64,000 bases of DNA from Benincasa hispida. Taxonomy: Eukaryota > Streptophyta > Magnoliopsida > Cucurbitales > Cucurbitaceae. The DNA is taken from positions 42,170,623 through 42,234,622 of the forward strand of contig NC_052353.1 of assembly GCF_009727055.1 (NCBI RefSeq), given 5' to 3'. Of this stretch, positions 49,201-60,359 are shown one piece after another (positions within the stretch are counted from its first letter, which is position 1; every line of letters begins with the position of its first letter). A program made the position numbers and the translations under genes. Under the pieces are notes generated by a model. The model searched no databases. It was not told where the DNA came from and saw only the letters and a list, made by a program, of their open reading frames with translations.

Positions 49201-50322
49201 ACCACTATTATTTTTTTAATCATTAAACGAGGCTTAGCACGTAGAGATTTTAAGCTTCAGGGCGTTTCTACAGAGGCATAAGCTTCTTATGGTTCAAAGA
49301 AAGCGTAAATCTTGAGGCTAAAATATAGTCTCTTTTAAAAAGTTGATATAATTACAAAGGTATGAGAAAGAGAAATGTCTCTTATTGATTATTATGATGA
49401 AACGTAAACTTCTTTTTATATTAAAAGTTGGAAATGATGTAGGATCTTGGATAGTTACGGAGAGTTTTTGAAAAACCATATTTTGATATATGTTTTGTCG
49501 TCTCTTTTATTTTTCTGATGAAACCTAGGTTTTTCATCTTCATCTTCTTCATGATCAGTTGTCATGGTTGGATTTACTATATTATTTTCCTCTTAAGTAA
49601 TGCATAGGTTGATTGCTTACTATGAGTGCTCCACTCTTTCTTCTATTCTCTTGTGAACGTGTCAGTTCCGCTGTGTTGTTAATTGAGAAGAAGGATCTTG
49701 ATGGTCAGGGTCAAGTTCTTTCAGCTGCATTTGAGGTACTTTTTTCTGTCACACAATTTTATATGTACATAAACCTGATTTCTTTCTGCTCTAGTTCTTA
49801 GATTTTGGTCATTTGGAACTTTGGTGTCTGACTAGTGTTCTGTGTGAACCTTTCTGGTTCCATTCATCATGATACCATAAATTGCTTTTGGCAGATTGCA
49901 GAAGAGGAAAATCTTGAAGCTGATTCAAAGTTCAGGGCCTTGGTTGCCATTGGATCTCTGGTATTTTCTTATTACTATGATACTTACATTTCCTTGTTAC
50001 GATATTTACGTTGAAACCGTTTTCAGGGATCAATTCCAATTACTTTCTTCTGATTTGATTACTTTGAACCGTGTATCTGCTGAAAATTTTGCACCTGAAC
50101 CTAAAGCATGATTGATATATCTGATGTCTCTTGTGTACTAATGGCCAAATTTCAAGTAATTTTGCTATATTTTTTTCATAGATGCTCGAAGGGTGTGATG
50201 ATATCAAAAGAACCGCACTGGACTTCGATGTAGAGAGCATTGCCCGAAAAGCAAAGACTTCTAAAGATGCCAAGATTGCTGAAGTTGGAGCTGATATTGA
50301 ACTGTTGACAAAAGAAAGATGA
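34239..50322 (+). CDS. PLAA: Phospholipase A2-activating protein homologue (PLAA/DOA1/UFD3), WD40-PFU-PUL
   Basis: This is a ubiquitin-binding cofactor of CDC48/p97, the homologue of yeast Doa1/Ufd3. Exons are 34239-34298, 34476-34798, 35154-35257, 36317-36385, 37348-37408, 39455-39594, 40433-40622, 40871-40932, 41384-41472, 42372-42444, 43067-43126, 45297-45443, 45534-45572, 45734-45771, 46539-46625, 46847-47012, 47136-47210, 47949-48085, 48552-48628, 49666-49735, 49895-49960 and 50182-50322. All 21 introns are GT-AG and phases agree throughout: 2274 nt, 757 aa, the expected family length. Residues 1-~290 form WD40 repeats ('KTVRFWNLDG', 'DTLVIVWDLRTG', 'DATLKLWRG', 'GSIRLWARSG', 'CSAKIWKDG', 'GVVRVWTAD'). 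About 325-425 is the PFU ubiquitin-binding domain ('NGVAYSWN', 'GEVVDGPDD'). About 460-757 is the PUL armadillo-like domain that contacts CDC48. The first ATG after the likely TATA-like 'ctatataaataagg' (34126-34139) starts the protein. The gene is long because of repeat-laden introns. Confidence 0.95.
35360..36120. repeat. Repeat-derived sequence in PLAA intron 3
   Basis: A poly-T stretch at 35371-35384 is followed by 'gaaaggaaacaaaattttcc' and 'tgatttaatgaaaagag', a common plant retroposon-tail arrangement. Sequence 35640-36110 is less AT-rich than nearby introns and may be an old LINE fragment. No protein domain was recognised. Confidence 0.35.
36760..36875 (+). repeat. LINE 3'-end-like fragment in PLAA intron 4
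   Basis: 'gttctttcatttttttctc' then 'aatgaaagtgg' and an A-rich end is the pattern of plant LINE 3' tails. It has no coding part. Confidence 0.35.
38851..39061 (-). mobile_element. tRNA-derived SINE (Au-like), nearly full length, PLAA intron 5
   Basis: On the minus strand it begins near 39061 with an A-box-like 'TTGACCTAGTG'. A B-box 'GGTTCAATCCATGG' and the body ('CACCTACCTAGGAATTAATT', 'CTACGAGTTTCCTTGACACC') follow, then an A-rich end at 38851. It is flanked by an 18-bp direct repeat, TTTGTTCAAAYAATTCAT (38833-38850 and 39062-39079), with a single mismatch. Length (211 bp), boxes and body agree with the angiosperm Au SINE as I remember it. Confidence 0.85.
43262..43458 (+). mobile_element. 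tRNA-derived SINE (same family), diverged, PLAA intron 11
   Basis: The body 'atcctacgagtttccttgg', 'catccaaatattgtagg' and 'gaggtgcgtgcaaactagcc' is homologous to the SINE at 38851-39061 but in the sense orientation. It ends in an AAT/A-rich tail at 43440-43455. A 22-bp perfect duplication beginning AATTGGAAGGC and ending TTCAAATTCA flanks it (43240-43261 and 43459-43480). The A-box region is missing or unrecognisable, so the copy is 5'-truncated or strongly diverged. Confidence 0.8.
49140..49330. repeat. Dispersed repeat in PLAA intron 19, shared with CCS1 intron 7
   Basis: This is the partner of 7960-8200: 'tgtcacaactcaaacttta', 'gaggcataagcttcttatgg', 'ttcaaagaa' in the same order. The upstream block at 48855-48905 ('aaaagcctaaaggcgg', 'ccttgaggc') may belong to the same element. 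Confidence 0.6.
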
Positions 50323-51322
50323 TTTGTTCAACTGAGATTAGATCACTAGTTCTGCTTTTCACTTTTTGCCATAGTTTTGACCAATTGAGTCAATAGATGG
50401 CAACGACGGGAGATAAACTAGATAAAAAACCAAGCTCATTGAGATGCTCGTTTCAACTGTGGGTTAGAAGGCTGCTGGGACCCTTTTGTTCAAGAGTAAT
50501 AGACGATTGTCTTGATGAGCCCCTCATTTTATACCCCCGTAAAATGCAAAGTTTCATAATGCTTGCTTTTTAGTGGGATATTGAAAAAGGGGATACGATA
50601 GTAAAGTTTCAAAAGTGTTTGAATTTGCTCAATAAAAAATGAAATGAAAGCCAGTTCATTCAAAGCGCACTTTCTATTCCCCTTCACTCCCCCAGTTCTG
50701 CTCCCAACCACATTCTCTCAAAAGAGGGCCATATCTCCTACTTCTTCTCTTACTTCGAGGAAGAAGTCTCCAAGTACAGTGCCAAGTAAAGTTTAAATTG
50801 GGGTATATTCTAAAATTTATAGAGAAAGAATATAAACAAAAAACAAGGAAATTATTTGTTCATACATAATTAAATTACAGAATTGCCATCAAGAATTTGT
50901 TTTTTTAAGCCAATGGTTTTGACTCTTGTTTAGAACTACTAAACTTACTCTTCACCATTAGATCAATATTTGATTATTAATGAGATAACTATCACATAAC
51001 CTTCAACATTTGCCATTTAAATGGCAAAGCTATTCTTTCATCATGTATTCGATAGAAATAACAAGAACGATCATTAAAATCTCCTCTTATATGGAAAAGA
51101 TTGTTATATTCTCTTCTTGTTTAGGGATCATCTTTAAAGCTGATCATTTTAAATACATTTGAAAAGGCTGACATTGGTGATATAAGTGATATATATATAC
51201 ATTTTACATTTATGAATTAATCCATCTTCCATAAAGGAGCCGATTCCACTGCATCATGAATTATAAATAAATGAAGAATACATATTATATTACAAATCAT
51301 CATTGTGAATAATGTTTATGTT
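50323..51322. other. Intergenic: convergent 3' flanks of PLAA and the mTERF gene
   Basis: The PLAA 3' UTR probably occupies the first few hundred bases. No other gene is seen; the frame at 50529-50711 is unsupported. Confidence 0.55.
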
Positions 51323-52168
51323 TTATTTCCATTTAGAGTAAAACCTGTTATCACTCCACAACAGCATTCTATTAAGAGGAATTCGGAGATTCCTTTGTTT
51401 CAAATGCAAATGACGAGGCATAATTCGTGCTTCCAAGCTGAACCCAAAATACTGAGGAAACCCCTTCAATTCCTCCAAATCCCTCTCCATCTCCTTCACC
51501 AAATACTCATACTTAGGCTTTAAATTCTCCTCCACACTGTAACCGAACATTGCCGGCATTCTCCCGCAAATCTTCGCCGCCTCCTCGTGCGAGAATCCGA
51601 TCTCCTGCATGAATCTGATTTTGCTTCTTAGCTTCTCCACTCTAGTGTTCAGCAGGTGCGAATTCAAATTACTCGGCGATTTCAGATTCTCGATCCCTAA
51701 TTGCTTCAGGAACTTATGCGTCGGCTTCAGACACAACTCGACGTCGGATAACAGAATCCTAGGGCACCGGAGGATCAGTCCGCGCGATTCTTGGACAGAA
51801 GCGGATAGATCGGCGGCGAGGAAGTGGAAGACGGGTGCAATGTCGGTGGGATCGAAGTTGGGAGTGAAGAGTTGAGGGCAGAGGAAGGCGAGTCTGGGGA
51901 AATCAGAGTCGGAGAAGCCCTTGGATTTGAGGAAATGGACGGTGGTGAGGATTTGATCGATGGCGTCGGGTGAGTGGAATCTGGTTTGGGAATCGATGAT
52001 GTGGAGGGATTTGAGGTAACGGAGGTTTTGTTGATGTGGGGTGCGGAAGTTGATGAATGGAGGAGGAAGATGAAGGCGAGATCTGGTAGTGGGAGTTTTG
52101 AAGTGAGAGAAGGAAGAGACGGTGGTGAATGGAGCTGCAGCTCCAACCGCCATGGCTGGGTTTTTCAT
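51323..52168 (-). CDS. mTERF family protein, short organellar type
   Basis: This is a single-exon gene of 281 aa. The first ATG in frame is at 52168 (MKNPAMAVG); an ATG seven codons in, at 52153, is an alternative. The first ~45 residues are Ser/Thr/Pro/Arg-rich without acidic residues, a likely plastid or mitochondrial targeting sequence. The body contains repeated mTERF helices with the typical spaced proline/leucine pattern: 'FLKSKGFSDSDFPRLAFLCP', 'SRGLILRCPRILLSD', 'KFLKQLGIEN', 'FMQEIGFSHEEAAKICGRMP', 'ELKGFPQYFGFSLEARIMPR'. mTERFs bind organellar nucleic acid and affect transcription, intron splicing or termination. The small size recalls the short mTERF10/11-like clade, but I cannot assign an orthologue. 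The reading frame is intact. Confidence 0.88.
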   Translation of the reverse strand: MKNPAMAVGAAAPFTTVSSFSHFKTPTTRSRLHLPPPFINFRTPHQQNLRYLKSLHIIDSQTRFHSPDAIDQILTTVHFLKSKGFSDSDFPRLAFLCPQLFTPNFDPTDIAPVFHFLAADLSASVQESRGLILRCPRILLSDVELCLKPTHKFLKQLGIENLKSPSNLNSHLLNTRVEKLRSKIRFMQEIGFSHEEAAKICGRMPAMFGYSVEENLKPKYEYLVKEMERDLEELKGFPQYFGFSLEARIMPRHLHLKQRNLRIPLNRMLLWSDNRFYSKWK

Positions 52169-55100
52169 TTTCACAAGGTTTTAGCGTCAATGGCTGTGGC
52201 TTCATCGTGGCTTCCAAAGATAAAGGTAAATTAAATTATAATGATTAAACTAGTTGATTTCGTGAAAGAAAATTATTTTAAATGGCAAAAATTTCTAATT
52301 TCAAGTCATTATTAAGTTTTTTTTTTTTTTTTTTAAATGATTTATTTTTTAAATTAAATATAATGTTTTTTTTTTATAAAGATATCGTAATTAAAGGATG
52401 AGGTAGAGAATTAAATCTTTGAACCCGAGTCTGCACCCTAGTTACGCTCATGTTGGTCGTGTGTGAATTTTAAAAAATTTAAAATAGATATTTTCTAATA
52501 ATTTGGATAAAATATTTTTAATAGATTTATTTTAAAAAGTAGTTAGGATTCATTTTATATCTTCTTATAATATATTACTGTTTAATTATTAATATAATAT
52601 GGTTCATGTGTAATTAGTTTCCAAACTACGCCCAACAAATACACTAAATTTAAAAATAAATATATTGCAACTGAAAATCACTCAACCAAGATGTTGAATT
52701 TATCCAAAATTATGCAACAATATTTTTTCCTTGGTTCTAAACCAAAATATTAGTTTAGAAAGTGAGGGTTGGACCAATAAAAACTTTATTTAAATAATTG
52801 CATTCACGAAGAAAACCGATTTAGATTAGCGTGTGAAAAATCCCAATTAAAAATCGGATGGTACTTCCTTCCTTGATCGAATCAATCAAGGTGGGTATAA
52901 GACCCCAAGGCGACAAGTTAATACCAACACCGTCTATATGCTTGGCCATCACCTTGGAAAAAAGAGACTTAGACTTGTCGTCAAATGTCTTCCACGATTC
53001 TAATCAAATTAGGATTTCACATCTTTGTCTTCCAAGATTCTAAGGATTTCTGCAGCCATAAAACGTCGACAAGATGAAGAAAGCTAGGGCTACGTGTTGG
53101 ATTCTAATATTTTAATTTTGAAACAAAAGGACAATATTAAAAAATATTTTAAAACTGTGAATTTTGATTACGTTTAATAGAAAGTATAATAAAAAAAATA
53201 AATTTTAGTTGGGATAATTAATGTAATATGATAATTTAAATTTCAAACGAAGATTTTAAAATTTGTTGTCGTAGAAGATTTGAAAATTCAAAACAAATAT
53301 TAAGTTCGATACATAAATTCATAACGGCTAAAATCGCAAGATTTAAAGATGATTATCTGCTTGAAATAATCAAAAGTCTGCTGGATATATAGTTGAATTA
53401 ATTATAGTCTAGATGTCGAATTAATTACACTGCAATTAAAAGAGACGATAAGGGCGTTTTAGGATTTCCAAAGTTTGACTCACGTGATCTCCATGCGTTT
53501 TGCTATAATTCAAAATTACTCCACCTTTTGCTATTTTTCTAAATGATAATATAATTTATGATCTGATTATTCCAATTTAGAGATTGCCAATTAAAGGTCC
53601 TTTTTGCCACAATTGAAGTGTAATTTTGTTGATGTATGCCCAACTAAAACAACCCAAGATGACTTCCACTTTCTTTAAGTGTGGATAATAAAAATAGCAA
53701 ATTTTAAAGTTTCATTTGGAAAAATGGTAAAAAGGTTTCAAAATTATAAAAATAGTAAAAAAAATTTATATAATAGAAAATACTAATTAGTAAATGATAA
53801 AATTACTCTAAAGACAACAAAATTAAGTACAAACAAAGATACACTGCTTAAAAAACAACTCGAATACCATAAATATATTCTAATTAAACATTCTAGAACC
53901 ACAAATGCACAATATCTAAATATTCCATAAGCAAAAATTAAAAATCACCCAATATGGTCTTTAATGCTTCCGGCTGCCTATAGAACGCGTGTATTTGAAG
54001 GAATTCCAACTTCAGAACGATGTGGCTATTGGAAATATGATTGTGTCTGACACCAAACTAGTTATAGAGAGTTTCGTCGTCTTCATTCTATGTGACCATT
54101 TTGCTCATAACATCTTGAAAACAAACTTTTAAACACTATCAATCTCAAAAAGTCATTGTTGAAAACAAACTTTTAAACACTATCAATCTCAAAAAGTTAT
54201 GGTTGAAAACAATATTCAACGTAGAAACAAAAGTAGGAACATGTGTGCGAGCGAGAAAGGTCGGCAACCTAGCGAGGGTGGTCATCAAAAGCTAGCCAAG
54301 ACGATGGAATTCAAGAAGGAGTTGCGGAACCAACGATTGCAGACATGAGATTGAGAAGGAAAAAAAAGAGATTTTAGGGATGACTAATTGAAGAAGATGA
54401 GATTCAACAACAACACATCCACCACAACAATAATAATAAACTGAACTAATACACATACACATATATATATATATATATATATATAAGTTTCAAACATTTA
54501 AAGTTTAATTTCCATTTATATTTTCCTTTTTAAGTACAACAAGTCATTTGTATGTGTTTCTATATGAAAAATTGAAAACATCAAAAACATGAAAAAATCA
54601 AATTAATTTGATAATAATATATATAAAATAATGAAAAAATATTTAGATACAATTAAATTTGTAACAAACATTAAACAAATCGAAAGTTGGTTAGATAAAA
54701 TCAAATTTGATAATAAAAGATAAATTCAAATATAAGTTGTCGAGAAAAATAAGGAAGTTTTTATTTATTGTGATTAATTCGATAAGTAATTAGATAAAAT
54801 CTAATTTGATAATAAAATATAAAATCAAACATAATTCGAAAGAGAAAAATCAGTAAGGGAGCTCGTTTATTTGCAGTTACAGTGTTCATAATTTCATTTT
54901 CATTTAAACTTCGACAATTATTCTGTATTTTATAATTTCAACAACCACAAAACTTGCGAAAGTAGCCTAATTCGTTGTAGAGACATAGCAAAAAGTAAAA
55001 GTGAATACTTATTTGTTTGTCAAAAAGACAAATTAATGGTATAATAATGAATAAAGGTGATTAAAAAAATACAAAAAATATAAAATTTAACTGAAATATA

Positions 55101-56190
55101 CAATTTGTTAGATGATAATATGTATAAAATATTAAGTAAAACCTTGATCAGGATAAAATATTTTAATACGAATTTAAAATAATAAAAAATGAATAAAATA
55201 ATATAAAATCTAAAGATATATTATAAATTAAAATCAAAATAGTGATAAACAAATTAAAGATTGATTAATTCTGAATATCTTCGAAAAGTAGTTAAATCAA
55301 ATCAAAACATATATAAAATCGCCAATAAAATTTTAAAATGGGAGAAAAATCTAACACCTACGATTCAATTTACACTGTATTTCTATTGAGAATTGATATA
55401 CGGTCTCATAGTAGACATTCCATTTACCGTGTATCTTTATTGAGAATTTATACATGGTATAGCAATTATATAGTTCTTGAAAAAGTGTTGGTCAATTATA
55501 CCCGGAATAATTTGGGGATTAACAAAATATATGTGACGCATTTTTATCCAAAAAAAAAAAAAAAAAACCATTATTTTCGTTTGTTTTTAGCAAAAATCAA
55601 AAGACACATTTGATTGTACTATTTCCTCCGATTTCTCTTCTTTAATTAGTACATAATTGGAGAAGTTGGAGATGTAATAATTGTTGGTTGCTTTTTCCGT
55701 ATTTAAAAAAGAAAGTCGAACAAAAAGGACAAAATAACATCCACTTTTTTTTTCTTTTTCTTTTTTTTTTTTAAAAATAATATATATTTCTATAGTGCTG
55801 AAATAAGATAATAACGTCAGGTGCTTGAATAATGTGAACCAGAAGGAACTGCTCAAATATCATCAAATTTGTCACAATAATACCTATCTCTCAAATGTAG
55901 AAATTATTCAAATATAGTAAAGAAATTAAGGGAAGATGAAGTAAATGTTGGTTTATTTTTCCTCTTTTGTGTTTTCTTCAATAATATGTTTTTTCCTCTT
56001 TTGTGATGTAATTATGAAGTGAATATGTGGTTTTCCACTTTTATTTTTTTGGTGAAGAAATCATTCTGAGATGATTCTAAATATGCAGTGGTTTGTTTGA
56101 AATGATTTTTGCAATGGATAAAAGAATAATTCCATTGTTGGAAACAAAATAACGTATGAAGTAATCTTAATGTATGACCCTTTAATTTCT
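52169..56190. other. Long AT-rich intergenic region
   Basis: No gene was recognised. A 44-bp tandem duplication (54115-54158 and 54159-54202, 'ttgaaaacaaacttttaaac'...) is visible. An AT microsatellite lies at 54462-54484. Imperfect repeats about 100 bp apart occur at 54690-54840 ('tttgataataaaa.ata'). A ~60-bp imperfect duplication lies at 55365-55460 ('ttctattgagaattgatata' / 'tttattgagaatttatacat'). Confidence 0.5.
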
Positions 56191-56206
56191 TCCCTCTATA
56201 AATAAT
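56188..56206 (+). promoter_or_regulatory. Candidate TATA box of the pectinesterase-like pseudogene
   Basis: 'ttccctctataaataatat' lies about 120 bases before the ATG at 56315, at plausible promoter spacing. It is weak evidence that the locus was once transcribed. Confidence 0.4.
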
Positions 56207-56314
56207 ATTTGTCTCCATAAGTTTAATTTCATGCTCGTGAGTTATTTTGCATTAGAATTTTAAGCTTTCTTATCTCTTTAATTTCTTTTTGATTTCTCCC
56301 AACGTATTGTTAAG

Positions 56315-57393
56315 ATGGCAATATTATTTCTCCAACTTCTTGCATTTTTTTGCTTAAACTTCATTGCACTTGTTTGTAGCATTATGCAACAGTATCGTTG
56401 GACAGAAATGGGGATTTTGCAAGTATAGGTGCCGCTATAACTACTGCACCAAATAATAGTAACTCTGTGTTTTACATCCACGTAAAACCTGTCGTATATA
56501 AAGAACATGTTGACTTTACAAGAGAGAAAACATTCATCACATTAATAGGGGACAATGCTACCACCACTGTCATCGTTGATAATAGGAGCAATTGCACTGA
56601 TTTTGTAACCGACCAGTCTGCCACTTTCAGTAAGTTAGAGCTACATCTCCATTTTTCTTGTCTTCTTTCAATTCATTCATTTCAAATATTAATTATTATG
56701 TTGAATTTTGCAGTTGTGGGTGGAAATCATTTGTGGCACAATCTATAACTTTTCAAAATTCCGTTGGACCTGAAAATGGCCAAGCAGTTGCCCTCCTCAA
56801 TGACAGAGTGAACTATACAGTATACTACAAGTGTATATTTCTTGGTTTCCAAGAAACGCTTTATGTAAATGGAGCGAATATATTTTTCAAAGATTGTGAA
56901 GTATATGAAACGGTAGATTTCATATTTGGAAATGCACATGTTTTGTTTCAGGACTGCAAGGTATATGCACGCCTACCAAATAGTACTATCACCGTGACTG
57001 CACAATCTAAAAACAATAAATATAAAAAAAGTGGCTTCTTGTTCCAAAATTGCAGAGTGATGGCCTCTCCTGAATTTGGATTAAGAGATAAACATAACTT
57101 TGATGTTTATCTTGGTTGGCCTTGGAGAGACTATTCGACGGTAGTTTTTACGTAGTCATTTCTAGACTCTATGGTCAATCCAGCAGGGTGGTTAGTTTGG
57201 TTGGCAAAATCTCCTCTAAACTTGTTATTTTATGGAGAATTCAACAATACAGGTTTAGGGGCTGATTTATCTAAACATGTCAAGTGGCCAGGTTTTCACA
57301 TTATGACGAATCCATTAGATGCCAGTACTCATGTACACTGTAAAATTTTTCATTGAGGGAACTAAGTGACTACTAGAAACAGGAGTACCATTT
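56315..57393 (+). pseudogene. Pectinesterase (pectin methylesterase) pseudogene
   Basis: The ATG at 56315 starts a signal peptide (MAILFLQLLAFFCLNFIALV). The PME catalytic domain begins immediately, 'TVSLDRNGDFASIGAAITTA', in another frame, without an inhibitor pro-domain. An 84-bp GT-AG intron fits at 56630-56713. Family motifs follow: 'GPENGQAVAL', 'GFQETLYV', 'ETVDFIFGNAHVLFQDC', 'LGWPWRDYS' and 'NPAGW'. Lesions are a frame change near 56385-56400, a one-base frame change at about 56727, and TAG at 57153 where Gln is usual (VFT-stop-SFLD). The conserved catalytic Arg of LGRPW reads Trp, and there is a stop near 57367. The final 'ETGVPF' is cut by a gypsy LTR at 57394. It is clearly non-functional as a PME. 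Confidence 0.92.
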
Positions 57394-60058
57394 TGTAAAA
57401 CCCGAATTCTAAATTTTCTAGACAAGTATGTTTAGCCAAAGAAATGATATATTAAATATCTAATAAGTGAAAATCCATGTTATTTATAGGAGTTGTGGAA
57501 AAAGGAAAAGAAGAGCATATTAAATAGGGAAGCTCACTTATTGGTTTGGACTGAAGGCACTAATTATGGGGTGATGTGGCGGTTAATCCTTGAACTCGGG
57601 AGGCGGCAGGAAGATTAAAAGGAAGAGGAACTTCGAAAGCTTGGTTTCGGCAATCTACATGAGCAAATTTAGTGAAATCGGTGCCATTTGAAAGCTGGGA
57701 GAATCTAGTTTTCGAGGTTGTCTTGCCGAAGAAAGATTGTAGGAGAAGAAGAACAAAAAGTGAGGAATCTGCAGAAGAGGCAAAATTTCAGATTAATCAG
57801 CGCTTGAAGTGAAGATTGGAAGCTCCAGGCCAAACCATAAGGACTTTTCCGCTGAAATTTTGAGGTAAGAAAGTAACTCAATTTTAAACAAGTTTGTAGA
57901 AGGAAGTTTCTTGAAAAGAGTTTAGGATTTTGAGTTATGAATGTTTGAAATTAAAAATAGAGAGTCTGTACAGAAGCAGAAAGCTGCTTGGGAAGAACAA
58001 GAAAACAGCTCACCGTGAAGAGCGAGAGCGAGATGAGGAGGATGAGGATCTCGCTCAGGATGATAATCTCGCTGATTTTGTGATGAGGATCTCGCTCAAG
58101 AAGGAAATCTCGCTAGAAATTGGGTTGAATCTCGTTGGTATGGTGAGTATCGCTAGATTGAAGTTTATTAAAGAAATGCTTGATCTCGCTCATGAGGATC
58201 TCGCTTATGAAAATGAATTCACTCATAATAGTTGTATCGCTAGCAATGTGATTTTGTTGAGGAAAGTTCTACTAGTAAATGAACTATTTGAGGTATTTTG
58301 CTAAGAATTCTAAGGAATTTAACTGGGAATTATGTCCTTTCAGGCCAAGAAGAGCTAGGAGAGGCGTATAATCCGTTAAGAGCCCCGACGAGCTATGAGT
58401 GACTATTTGATGATTTAATGTTTTAATGATTTATAAACTATGATTTCTTTGAAGTTATTTCTCATGCTAAGTGTTTAAATGAAGTGCCAAGCAACTTATG
58501 TTTGAAGCTATTTCTCTTGCTAAGTAAAGCATGATTTCCATGGAAATTGACATGATTTAAATATGTTATCTTGTCTAAATACTTTCAGCATGTTTTAGTA
58601 ACTCAATTTTTATGATGAGCTAGTATGATGGATGAGTTAGTATGATGATTTAAGTATTAAGCCTTAGTTTTAAGCTAAATGCTTATAACTAGTTATACGA
58701 TGGATACTGAAGGACAATGAGAAGGTATCCTAAGGATACTGAAGGACTATAAGAAAGTATCCTAGATAAGTACTTAAGGTATGACGGTACTCAGTTATGA
58801 GCACGTGCATGTAAGTAAAACGACGTCGAGGGATTGAGCAAGGTTATTCTCATACTAAATTTTATGTGATTCCAAGCAACTTATTTCTATGATTGAAAGC
58901 ATGATCAACGCATGATGTTACTAATGTGTGAGTTTTCCAAGTATGTATTCCATGTCTAACGCATGCTAATGGTTTTTACAAGCTAGTTCAACACGATTTA
59001 AGTCAACTTATTTTACAAAGTATGAAGCATAAGTAAGGGTTAAAACTAAGGTTGAATGAAGCTTGATGTACTATGTTTAAATACCTAAAATTGCCAAAGT
59101 ACATGCGTGGGTATTTCTAAACATAATGAAAAGGAATATTGAAGGTAAGAAAGGTATCTGAATAAATGTACCTAAGGTTTTGATGGTACATAGAAACCTC
59201 CAGTGCACGTAGGTAGTTCTAAAGGAGAGGCCGAAGTATGGGTCTCCTAGGCCATAAACAACAAAGAGAGGCCAAAGCATGAGTTTCGTGATCGATAACA
59301 GACGTTGGGAGCTAGAGCGATGTATGCTCGTTCTCAACTAGGGAATAATGATTTTTAATGGTGTTTAAGAGTAGTTATCCATATTAATGTTTAGAGGAAG
59401 TTGCTTGAGATGCACATCGGTACATTTAAAGAAATCGACATAGGGATCTCTCCTAGCCATAGTTCAGTATGAAGAGATCGAAGTAGAGGTCTCATCTGGC
59501 CATGTCTTGGCACTGGGAATTAGAGCGATGAATGTATTTTCTCAGCTAAGATTCAGGTTTTAGATACAATGATTTTAAAGGTTTTATGTACACGTTTGCT
59601 TGGTATATTTTAGTTCCAGTATTATGTTTTCGAGTTTTCAGTTTAAACATGAGATTTATATTTTATTAAGTCACTCACTGGGCTTCTAACTCATTTTTTC
59701 AAATGTTTTCCTTTCAAGTAGTGGTTAGTTCCCAAAAGACTTTTCTGCTGCTGCTCTGCCACTCAAAGGAATAGGTTGAAGGAAGCGTATTTGAAGACCT
59801 GTATTAGTTAGTACACATGTGTCTGTCTAGAGACTAGTATTTTTGATGGGGCTCACTAAGTTGTAATATCCATGTATAAACAATGTTGCGAAACCCTGTA
59901 ATGTAAATGTGTTAAGTTTTGAGTTAATATGTATGTATTCAGGGTTTGAGCAAAATTTAACAGGTAAGATAGACAGTAAGTGCCAGCAAAAGGGTTGGTA
60001 ACTGCTGCAGTCACCATTCCATCCAGGTTAGGAGGGTAATTTGGTGCGGAGTGTGACA
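57394..60058 (+). repeat. Gypsy 5' LTR, 2665 bp
   Basis: It runs from TGTAAAACCC to GTGTGACA, two bases before the primer-binding site. The first 499 bases align co-linearly with 63502-64000, with roughly 40 differences by eye (about 91-92% identity), mostly G/A and C/T changes. It has internal repeats: ATCTCGCT at about 58047-58200 (in an open frame 57930-58304 with no recognisable protein), and 'ggatactgaaggac' twice near 58705-58755. Related blocks containing 'gagctagagcgatg' and 'gaattagagcgatg' lie near 59310 and 59517. Confidence 0.88.
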
Positions 60059-60061
60059 AGT

Positions 60062-60073
60062 TGGTATCAGAGC
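60062..60073 (+). other. Primer-binding site (initiator tRNA-Met)
   Basis: TGGTATCAGAGC follows the 5' LTR after a short 'agt' gap, matching the 3' end of plant tRNA-iMet. Confidence 0.9.
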
Positions 60074-60359
60074 AAAAGATTTTGGAAAGAGAGGGGAAAA
60101 GTTTATATATATAAGTCTGAGTCCTGAGTCCTTAACATGTGTACTACTTAAGTAAAAAGAAGATGTCAAGAAAAATGGCAAGCAGAGCAAGCAGACAGAC
60201 AACAGGAACCCTGACCCTACCTTTAGAAGTTCCAAGATTCAAGGGAATCCAAATTTTAGTGAACGTAAAAGTAAAGACCCGGTAAATCAGAAAACGACTT
60301 CAGATGGGGAGTCGAGGATTCCGCAGACAGGAACAGATCCTCAGTCAGAGGATATAATA

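Noticed and set aside
2456..52168. Plastid-function gene cluster (HDR, CCS1, mTERF)
   Set aside because: The genes are on different strands, up to 45 kb apart and in unrelated pathways; chance is the simplest explanation.
51775..52234. Alternative frames in the mTERF locus
   Set aside because: They are Ser/Pro or Gly-rich shadows; only 52168-51323 shows mTERF repeats.
57930..58304. 124-codon open frame as a gene
   Set aside because: It lies wholly inside the gypsy LTR, consists partly of ATCTCGCT repeats and has no known domain.
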